In this document: piece by piece, positions 5,834 through 10,274 of the stretch
How the letters are laid out: each line of letters begins with the position of its first letter
How positions within the stretch are numbered: position 1 is the first letter of the stretch
Source of the DNA: a bacterium
Lineage (GTDB): Bacteria > Patescibacteriota > WWE3 > 2-01-FULL-39-13 > JAQBTZ01
Direction: 5' to 3'
Assembly (NCBI GenBank): GCA_027624675.1
Contig: JAQBTZ010000014.1
Coordinates: forward strand, 1-10,587
Length of the DNA: 10,587 bases
The notes under the pieces: generated by a model
What the model was told of the DNA's origin: nothing
What the model saw: only the letters and a program-made list of their open reading frames with translations
Databases searched by the model: none
Made by a program: the position numbers and the translations under genes

Positions 5834-6095
5834 AATAATTAAGTCTTTCTTCTTTAGAGGCATCTCTAGCAGTTATTACATAGTATTTTTTACCTTCTTT
5901 TGCCATTATAGTAGATATTATCCGTTTTCCACATTTACCAATAATCATTATTCTGTTGTTGTAACTTTTTTGGTAGACCCTTTTATTATCTAAAAAAACT
6001 TGTTCTACCTGTTTTGGTGTTAGGTTATGTTTTTCAATGTGTACTCTATTCCATTTATCCCAGACTAAATCCTTTACAATAATTGAGTTAGACAT
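5823..6095 (-). CDS. brnT: BrnT-family toxin (RelE-like ribonuclease)
   Basis: The 90-aa protein shows the BrnT pattern. VWDKWNRVHIEKHNLT at 11-26 corresponds to the usual WDxxKxxxNxxKHGI block. QVEQVFLD follows, then the strands NRIMIIGKCGKRIISTIMAKEGKKYYVITARDA, and the end KEERLNYYEN matches the A-R-x-A-x-x-x-E-R-x-x-Y-E tail. BrnT is a RelE-fold mRNA endonuclease that is held inactive by BrnA. The gene starts the minus-strand operon, overlaps the antitoxin by 11 nt, and has a well-formed promoter with an internal inverted repeat. The -10 box ends 7 nt before the ATG, so its mRNA is probably leaderless. Confidence 0.82.
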   Translation of the reverse strand: MSNSIIVKDLVWDKWNRVHIEKHNLTPKQVEQVFLDNKRVYQKSYNNRIMIIGKCGKRIISTIMAKEGKKYYVITARDASKEERLNYYEN

Positions 6096-6102
6096 TAATA
6101 AT

Positions 6103-6132
6103 AATGTAACATAATGTGTTACGTTTTGTCAA
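6103..6132 (-). promoter_or_regulatory. promoter of the BrnT/BrnA operon
   Basis: The minus strand reads a perfect TTGACA at 6127-6132, an 18-nt spacer, and TACATT at 6103-6108. The -10 ends 7 nt before the toxin ATG at 6095. The spacer holds an inverted repeat that fits autorepression. Confidence 0.6.
6107..6123. promoter_or_regulatory. operator-like inverted repeat in the BrnT/BrnA promoter
   Basis: GTAACATAATGTGTTAC is a 17-nt inverted repeat with 7 of 8 pairs matched around a central A. It lies between the -35 and -10 boxes and overlaps the -10 edge, where a bound ribbon-helix-helix antitoxin would block RNA polymerase. Confidence 0.55.
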
Positions 6133-6182
6133 CAATTGTTGCCGTTAAATGCACTCCTAATTTCCAAAAACTCAAAAATAGC

Positions 6183-6216
6183 ATGTTGTACAGCTTGACA
6201 ACATTTAAAATGTTGT
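6183..6216. promoter_or_regulatory. operator array of the Phd/VapC promoter
   Basis: ACAACATTT-A-AAATGTTGT (6198-6216) is a perfect 19-nt palindrome filling the spacer of the promoter. A further half-site ATGTTGT at 6183-6189 also pairs with ACAACAT at 6198-6204 across 8 nt, and ATGTTGTACA occurs twice (6183-6192 and 6210-6219). Repeated half-sites of this kind are typical of Phd/YefM cooperative autorepression. Confidence 0.65.
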
Positions 6217-6223
6217 ACATAAT
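6195..6223 (+). promoter_or_regulatory. promoter of the Phd/VapC operon
   Basis: TTGACA (6195-6200, perfect) and CATAAT (6218-6223, 5 of 6) are separated by 17 nt. The -10 ends 9 nt before the ATG at 6233, leaving almost no leader. The palindromic operator occupies the spacer. Confidence 0.65.
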
Positions 6224-6232
6224 AAAGAGATT

Positions 6233-6517
6233 ATGAAATCTGTAAGCAGTTTCGAACTTCGCGATAATTTATCAAGTTACCTTGATCTTGTTGTATCTAA
6301 AAATAAAGAAATTGAGATTACTAAATACGGGAAACCTATTGCAAAGGTTGTGCCATATAATCAAGAATATTCTAACTCGCAGCTTGCTCGTAAGTATTTT
6401 GGTGCTTTTAAGGACGATTTTGGAGGATTAGATGGTCTTGCATATACTGAAAAAATTAGAAGAAACAAGCTGGAGAAAGAAAGTCTTAATAAAATTAAAG
6501 ATAGAAATCTAAATTAA
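6233..6517 (+). CDS. Phd/YefM-family antitoxin
   Basis: The 94-aa protein begins with the Phd/YefM DNA-binding domain. MKSVSSFELRDNLSSYLDLVVSKNKEIEIT is followed by KYGKPIAKVVPY at 31-42, which is the family signature. The C-terminal half (about 48-94: ARKYFGAFKDDFGGLDGLAYTEKIRRNKLEKE) would be the toxin-binding, partly disordered tail. It should bind the palindrome in its own promoter and neutralise the PIN toxin encoded 1 nt downstream. It is the first gene of a three-gene operon, with a purine-rich AAAGAGA near the start as at most a weak ribosome site. Confidence 0.88.
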   Translation: MKSVSSFELRDNLSSYLDLVVSKNKEIEITKYGKPIAKVVPYNQEYSNSQLARKYFGAFKDDFGGLDGLAYTEKIRRNKLEKESLNKIKDRNLN

Positions 6518-6518
6518 T

Positions 6519-6920
6519 ATGAAAAGAGTTTTAGTAGATACAAACATAATAATAAATTTTGGTAGAGGGGATACAGATATATTGCTGAAACTTGTTGAGA
6601 TTCAAGAAAGAAGAGAAATCGAATTATATGTTAATGATATTGTTGTTGGGGAATATTTTGCAGGACTTGAGATGAGAAGTATAAAACGATATATGTGGGC
6701 AAGGGATATGTTTAACAGTTTTTTTTCATTCTTTGAGATTGATTCTGAAGTTGCAATTAAGGCAGGTGTAATGGTTGCGAAAAACGAGATTCCAATCTTA
6801 ACCGATGCCATTATTGCCTCTACTTGTATTATTAATAATTTACAGCTTGTAACTGCTGATGTTAAACATTTTAATCGTATTCAAGGATTAAAGCTGTTTG
6901 ATCTTGCTAAAATATCATGA
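6519..6920 (+). CDS. vapC: VapC-like PIN-domain ribonuclease toxin
   Basis: The 133-aa protein has the PIN nuclease acidic residues in order: D7 in VLVDTNIIINF, E45 in VVGEYFAGL, D96 in PILTDAIIA and D114 in LVTADVKHF. These coordinate the metal for RNA cleavage, usually of tRNA or rRNA in VapC enzymes. All four are intact, so it is probably active and needs the upstream antitoxin. The start is separated from the antitoxin stop by a single base, and the stop overlaps the next gene by 4 nt. All three genes are therefore likely on one mRNA. Length is normal for the family. Confidence 0.9.
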   Translation: MKRVLVDTNIIINFGRGDTDILLKLVEIQERREIELYVNDIVVGEYFAGLEMRSIKRYMWARDMFNSFFSFFEIDSEVAIKAGVMVAKNEIPILTDAIIASTCIINNLQLVTADVKHFNRIQGLKLFDLAKIS

Positions 6921-7402
6921 CAAAAACACTGTCCATTTCAACAAGTACTTATTCCATCTTTCTAAAAGATGGTTTTTTTGACTCAAAAGATCCAAGCTAT
7001 AACACAAAAATCTCGATGTATTTAGATTTAATTCAGATTTATGGTTTTAGGGCTAGTCAACTTGCAATGGATATTAAGGTGGTTGAGAAAAAATCTAAAC
7101 ACACCTATATGGCTGATCTTATGGTATATAACAAGATATTACAACCCGAGATAATTATGAAAGTTAAACTACCAGGTCAATACGACGAATATATCAATCA
7201 ACAATTTACTACAGATTTGTTTGAGCTTGGACAAATTTCAAAAGGTACAGTTAGATACTTGGTTTTGATTTATCCAAATATAAGTGGGTATATAGACCAG
7301 AAAGATGTGGTTGTTATAGATTACATTAAGTACAAAACCTTTAATTTATGGAAAAAAAGTGGGTTTGAACATATGGATTTTATACCCATTTTTCAATCTT
7401 AA
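6917..7402 (+). CDS. HsdR_N-like PD-(D/E)xK fold protein, third gene of the VapC operon, catalytic Glu apparently lost
   Basis: The 161-aa protein resembles stand-alone type I restriction HsdR N-terminal domains of the PD-(D/E)xK nuclease fold. It has an N-terminal helix (about 32-55, with IQIYGFRASQLAMDIKV), then the core strand pair YMADLMVYN (64-72) and PEIIMKVKLPG (77-87). A QF/ELGQISKGTVRYLVLIYPN block (96-121) follows, as in HsdR_N. D67 fits the first catalytic Asp. At the expected ExK position the sequence reads K82-V83-K84, so the glutamate is replaced by lysine, suggesting an inactive or repurposed domain. Its ATG overlaps the vapC stop (ATGA). No HsdR helicase, HsdM or HsdS is in the window. 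Fold assignment is by pattern; function is unknown. Confidence 0.6.
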   Translation: MTKTLSISTSTYSIFLKDGFFDSKDPSYNTKISMYLDLIQIYGFRASQLAMDIKVVEKKSKHTYMADLMVYNKILQPEIIMKVKLPGQYDEYINQQFTTDLFELGQISKGTVRYLVLIYPNISGYIDQKDVVVIDYIKYKTFNLWKKSGFEHMDFIPIFQS

Positions 7403-7468
7403 AAAAGTGTTTGGCGATTTTAAAATTTCATGTAATATTGAAAGTTGTATTAAGTAATAAAAATTATT

Positions 7469-8023
7469 ATGGATAAGATAAAAACAGAAGTTAGCACTTC
7501 TAACAAAACGATGTATTTAACTGGAGCTTTAATATTGATTGGGGTTTTAGGAGTTGCAGGATTTGTAATGAGCAATAATAAATCCGGTGACACAATAATA
7601 ATGACAGAAGAAAACAAAGATCTAGGTGCAGAGGCAATGGAGACTCCAACACCTGAGGTAAATGAATCAAAAAATATGGAAGAAATTCAGGCAGAGATGA
7701 TTAAAGAGAGTGGAGCAAATGAGGCAATGGTGGAGTCGGATGTAAATACAGTAGTAATTAATGTTACAGGTGAAAATTTTAAGTTTTTACCAAACACAAT
7801 AACAGTTAAAAAAGGTCAGGCTGTAAAGGTAAATTTTGAGAGCACAAATGGATCTCATAATTTTGTAGTTGATGAGTTTAACGCAAAAACAACACAGGTT
7901 AATACAGATGCAACAACAAGTGTTGAGTTTGTAGCAGATCAGGTAGGTAGTTTTGAATATTACTGTTCGGTAGGACAACACAGAGCAAATGGTATGGTAG
8001 GGACTTTGACAGTAACTGAGTAA
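7469..8023 (+). CDS. membrane-anchored cupredoxin (plastocyanin-like blue copper protein)
   Basis: The 184-aa protein has a single N-terminal membrane segment (about 15-34, MYLTGALILIGVLGVAGFVM). An acidic Glu/Met-rich linker (about 42-92) follows, then a cupredoxin domain (93-184). The type 1 copper ligands are visible: H130 in GSHNF, C166 and H171 in YYCSVGQH, and M176 in GMVG. It should be held outside the membrane and carry electrons or bind copper. Partners are not visible in the window; a respiratory role would be unusual for a fermentative CPR cell. The gene stands alone, with 66 nt upstream that show no clear promoter or Shine-Dalgarno. A strong terminator follows. Confidence 0.92.
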   Translation: MDKIKTEVSTSNKTMYLTGALILIGVLGVAGFVMSNNKSGDTIIMTEENKDLGAEAMETPTPEVNESKNMEEIQAEMIKESGANEAMVESDVNTVVINVTGENFKFLPNTITVKKGQAVKVNFESTNGSHNFVVDEFNAKTTQVNTDATTSVEFVADQVGSFEYYCSVGQHRANGMVGTLTVTE

Positions 8024-8045
8024 ATTTAAATTGTTTGATTTTTGT

Positions 8046-8086
8046 AAGGGCGGAGCTTTTTAAGCTCCGCCCTTTTTGTTTTTTAA
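8046..8086 (+). terminator. rho-independent terminator of the cupredoxin gene
   Basis: A 13-bp stem (AAGGGCGGAGCTT with its complement) closes a three-T loop and is followed by a T-rich tract broken by one G. It begins 22 nt after the stop. This is the best terminator in the window and separates this gene from proS. Confidence 0.88.
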
Positions 8087-8087
8087 C

Positions 8088-8122
8088 ATACTAGATACTA
8101 TATACTCAATACGATATACTAA
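8088..8122 (+). repeat. five tandem 7-bp repeats forming the proS promoter
   Basis: The units are ATACTAG, ATACTAT, ATACTCA, ATACGAT and ATACTAA, with an ATACTAN consensus. They create several -10-like boxes (GATACT 8094-8099, TATACT 8101-8106, TATACT 8115-8120). The last one ends 6 nt before the ATG at 8127, fitting a leaderless mRNA. No -35 is evident. Confidence 0.75.
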
Positions 8123-8126
8123 TAAA

Positions 8127-9296
8127 ATGCTTCAATCACAATTATTTACAAAAACTAAAAAAGACGCACCAAAAGACGAGGTTAGTAATAACGCTCAACT
8201 TTTAATTAGAGGTGGGTTTATTAATAAAGAGATGGCGGGGGTTTATTCTTACCTTCCACTAGGACTTAAGGTGTTAAACAAGATAATAAATATAATTAGA
8301 CAAGAAATGAACGAAATAGGTGGACAAGAAGTGCTTTTAGGTAGTTTACAAGATCCAACAATATGGCAAAAAACTGATAGATGGGATGATAAAAAAGTTG
8401 GTATTTGGTTTAAGAGTAAGTTAAATGCAGGAGGCGAGGTTGGGCTTGCAAATACACACGAAGAGCCAATGGTTGTTATGTTGAAACAGCATATAAATTC
8501 ATATAAAGATTTACCTGTTTATACCTATCAATTTCAGAATAAATTTAGAAACGAGCTAAGAGCAAAATCAGGAATAATGCGAACACGAGAGTTTATTATG
8601 AAAGATATGTACTCTTTTAGTAAAAATCAAGAAGATTTAGATACATTTTATGAACAAGTTGCAGTAGCATACACAAAAATATTTGAAAGATGTGGAATAG
8701 GTGCTAAAACCTACAAAACTTTTGCAAGTGGTGGAATATTTAGCAAGTTTAGTCATGAATTTCAGACTGTTTCTGCTGCAGGAGAAGATACTATTTATAT
8801 ATCAAAAGAAAAAAACATAGCAATTAACGACGAAGTTTATAATGATCAGGTATTAAACGATTTAAGGTTAAAAAAAGAGGATTTAGAAAAGGTAAAAGCA
8901 ATAGAAATAGGAAATATTTTTAAACTTGGAAACAGATTTTCAAGTGCTTTAGGGTTACAGTACACAGATGACAAAGGAGAAAGAAACGATGTAATAATGG
9001 GTTGTTATGGTATTGGTCCAGGTAGATTAATGGGAACAATAGTTGAGTTATTATCACAGGAAAACAAGATCAACTGGCCAAAAGAAGTAAGTCCATTTGA
9101 CGTGCATATTATAGGGTTAAGTTTAGATAATGAGGAGGTTACAAAGCTTGCACAAGAAAAATATAAAGAATTAACAGACAAAGGTATAGATGTACTGTTT
9201 GATGATAGATTAAATATTAGTGCAGGGCAGAAATTTGCAGATGCTGATTTAATTGGAATACCAGAAAGAATTATTATAGGTAAAGAAAGTTTATGA
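8127..9296 (+). CDS. proS: prolyl-tRNA synthetase, short form without editing domain, C-terminus apparently truncated
   Basis: This enzyme charges tRNA-Pro with proline. The 389-aa product starts MLQSQLFTKTKKDAPKDEV, the canonical ProS N-terminus. An upstream in-frame TTG at 8076 lies in the terminator and repeats and is rejected. Class II motif 2 is visible as FRNELRAKSGIMRTREFIMKDMYSF, and motif 3 as GCYGIGPGRLMG. The roughly 180-residue INS editing domain found in E. coli-type ProS is absent, so mischarged Ala-tRNA would need another editor. The anticodon-binding domain (about 325-389) contains DDRLNISAGQKFADADLIGIPERIIIGKESL and then stops. Family members normally continue with about 20-30 more residues that include a final strand (VE-K-R). 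A perfect palindromic element begins 5 nt after this stop, which suggests that its insertion clipped the 3' end. Confidence 0.93.
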   Translation: MLQSQLFTKTKKDAPKDEVSNNAQLLIRGGFINKEMAGVYSYLPLGLKVLNKIINIIRQEMNEIGGQEVLLGSLQDPTIWQKTDRWDDKKVGIWFKSKLNAGGEVGLANTHEEPMVVMLKQHINSYKDLPVYTYQFQNKFRNELRAKSGIMRTREFIMKDMYSFSKNQEDLDTFYEQVAVAYTKIFERCGIGAKTYKTFASGGIFSKFSHEFQTVSAAGEDTIYISKEKNIAINDEVYNDQVLNDLRLKKEDLEKVKAIEIGNIFKLGNRFSSALGLQYTDDKGERNDVIMGCYGIGPGRLMGTIVELLSQENKINWPKEVSPFDVHIIGLSLDNEEVTKLAQEKYKELTDKGIDVLFDDRLNISAGQKFADADLIGIPERIIIGKESL

Positions 9297-9301
9297 AGAA
9301 T

Positions 9302-9333
9302 AAGGTCAGACCCTGCTAGCAGGGTCTGACCTT
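9302..9333. repeat. 32-nt perfect palindromic element, copy 1
   Basis: The arm AAGGTCAGACCCTGCT is followed directly by its exact complement. It lies between the proS stop and the HIT gene. The same element, with a paired base change and one extra central base, is found at 10423-10455 inside pth. No T-run follows, so it is a dispersed REP-like element rather than a simple terminator, although as RNA it could still halt transcription. Confidence 0.88.
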
Positions 9334-9339
9334 TAAACT
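9334..9339 (+). promoter_or_regulatory. candidate -10 box for the HIT gene, leaderless type
   Basis: TAAACT ends 7 nt before the ATG at 9347 with no Shine-Dalgarno. It abuts the palindrome, so any -35 would fall within the palindrome; none is obvious. Confidence 0.35.
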
Positions 9340-9346
9340 CTTAACT

Positions 9347-9676
9347 ATGAAAGATTGTTTATTTTGTAAGATAGTAAAAAACGAAGAATCTGCAGAAAAA
9401 GTTTTTGAAAACGAAGATTTTATCGTAATTAAAAACAAGTTTCCTATAGCACCAATCCATTTACTATTAATTCCAAAAATTCATATCTCAAAACAAGATA
9501 GCTTGTTAGGTTTAGATTTTGATGTGTGGGAAAACTTTTTTAAAGTTCAGAAGTTAGTTGTAGAAGAGCTAAAAATCTCACCAAATTACCAGCTATTAGT
9601 AAATGCACCAGGTTATGCGCACTTTGATCACGAGCATATGCATATAATTTCAGGGCTTGAAAAACCACTAGGTTAG
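9347..9676 (+). CDS. HIT-family (HINT-like) nucleotide hydrolase/transferase
   Basis: The 109-aa protein opens with the typical HINT start CLFCKIVKNEESAEKVFENEDFIVIKN. PIAPIHLLLIPKIHI (33-47) follows, then the histidine triad HEHMHII (H95, H97, H99), where the middle histidine is the nucleophile. HINT proteins hydrolyse AMP-lysine or other nucleoside phosphoramidates. The segment before the triad reads GYAHFDHEHMH instead of the common Q-x-V-x-H-x-H-x-H, so the usual Gln/Val spacing is altered, and the exact substrate class is open. The length is normal and the C-terminal PLG is close to the family end. It stands between the palindrome and the rpsU cluster. Confidence 0.9.
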   Translation: MKDCLFCKIVKNEESAEKVFENEDFIVIKNKFPIAPIHLLLIPKIHISKQDSLLGLDFDVWENFFKVQKLVVEELKISPNYQLLVNAPGYAHFDHEHMHIISGLEKPLG

Positions 9677-9683
9677 AAAATTC

Positions 9684-9712
9684 TTTCAAAGAAAATAATA
9701 TTTTGTTACAAT
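9684..9712 (+). promoter_or_regulatory. candidate promoter of the rpsU-ybeY-pth cluster
   Basis: TACAAT (9707-9712, 5 of 6) lies 17 nt after a weak TTTCAA (9684-9689). It would start an mRNA with a leader of about 60 nt that carries the strong Shine-Dalgarno at 9749. Confidence 0.35.
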
Positions 9713-9748
9713 ATATAAAATATCAGTAAAAAACAGTTAATTATTAGT

Positions 9749-9757
9749 AAGGAGGTG
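9749..9757 (+). promoter_or_regulatory. near-perfect Shine-Dalgarno placed 21 nt before the rpsU ATG
   Basis: AAGGAGGTG is the best anti-SD match in the window, but the S21 start codon at 9779 is 21 nt beyond it instead of 5-10. A mini-hairpin (GTGT 9755-9758, loop TTA, ACAC 9762-9765) overlaps the end of the SD and could hide it or shorten the effective distance. This suggests translational control of rpsU. Confidence 0.55.
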
Positions 9758-9778
9758 TTTAACACTTTTTGTTTTGTT

Positions 9779-9976
9779 ATGAACATAAAAATTGAGAGCG
9801 GAGAGTCTTTTGATCAGGCTTTAAAACGATTTAGCAGAATGGTACAACTATCAGGCTTAATTGACGAAGTTAAAGATAGAGAATTTTACAAAAAACCATC
9901 ACTTATTAAAAAAGAGCGAAAAAAAGAACGAGCTGCAAACATAAAACGATATAAAAGATACCAGAAAGCACAATAA
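9779..9976 (+). CDS. rpsU: 30S ribosomal protein bS21
   Basis: The 65-aa protein is a complete bS21: MNIKIESGESFDQALKRFSRMVQ, then the basic C-terminal helix KKPSLIKKERKKERAANIKRYKRYQK. bS21 sits at the 30S platform next to the 16S 3' end and helps start translation. The ATG at 9779 gives the normal N-terminus. The frame extends back to a GTG at 9755, which would add MFNTFCFV and is unlikely because that GTG is part of the Shine-Dalgarno. It heads the cluster with ybeY, only 4 nt downstream, and pth. The long leader with a displaced strong SD is compatible with autoregulation, as bS21 abundance has been tied to SD use in other phyla. Confidence 0.95.
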   Translation: MNIKIESGESFDQALKRFSRMVQLSGLIDEVKDREFYKKPSLIKKERKKERAANIKRYKRYQKAQ

Positions 9977-9980
9977 ACCA

Positions 9981-10274
9981 ATGAAACATGGACAAAGTAT
10001 ATCTGTAAACTTTATAGGAGATAAAAAATCTCAAGAGTTAAATAAACAATTTCGAGATAAAGATTATCCAACCGATGTTTTGTCGTTTAATTATGATGGT
10101 AGAGGTGTAGAAGGACAAGATCCTAATTTATTAGGTGAGGTTTTTGTTAACCTAGAACAGGCAAAAAGACAGGCAAAAGATTTTGAAAATACAGTTGAAG
10201 AGGAGGTTTCAGAACTTTCTGCACATGGCATATTGCATGTTTTAGGAGTCCACCACGAGGGGGACGATCATTAA
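9981..10274 (+). CDS. ybeY: endoribonuclease YbeY, short form
   Basis: YbeY is a single-strand endoribonuclease that works in 16S rRNA 3'-end maturation and ribosome quality control. The 97-aa product keeps the signatures LNKQFRDKDYPTDVLSFNYD and the zinc site HGILHVLGVHH, with the HxxxHxxxxxH ligands intact. The usual Asp before the last ligand (GYDH) is His here. Typical YbeY is about 150 aa: this one has a shortened N-terminus, and the C-terminal helix after the zinc site is missing because the frame ends at EGDDH. Its TAA stop overlaps the pth ATG by one base. Location between rpsU and pth groups three ribosome-related functions. The shortness could be natural in reduced genomes or could mean loss of activity. 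Confidence 0.9.
   Translation: MKHGQSISVNFIGDKKSQELNKQFRDKDYPTDVLSFNYDGRGVEGQDPNLLGEVFVNLEQAKRQAKDFENTVEEEVSELSAHGILHVLGVHHEGDDH

Noticed and set aside
5834..5863. Longer start (MPLKKKDLII) for the BrnA-like antitoxin
   Set aside because: It would overlap the toxin gene by 41 nt and add residues not expected before the PFKTIAEEA block; kept only as an alternative.
8076..8126. Upstream TTG start that would lengthen ProS by 17 residues
   Set aside because: It lies in the T-tract of the preceding terminator and the 7-bp repeats, and the conserved ProS N-terminus begins at the ATG at 8127.
9294..9340. Reading UGA as an amino acid so that ProS continues through the palindrome
   Set aside because: The continuation has no resemblance to a ProS tail, and UGA is a sensible stop in radC as well.
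9302..9340. Palindrome 1 as just a rho-independent terminator
   Set aside because: There is no T-run after the stem and the same element occurs inside the pth coding sequence, where a terminator would be harmful.
9755..9778. GTG start that would lengthen bS21 by 8 residues
   Set aside because: The GTG is part of the Shine-Dalgarno itself and the added MFNTFCFV is not found in bS21 proteins.
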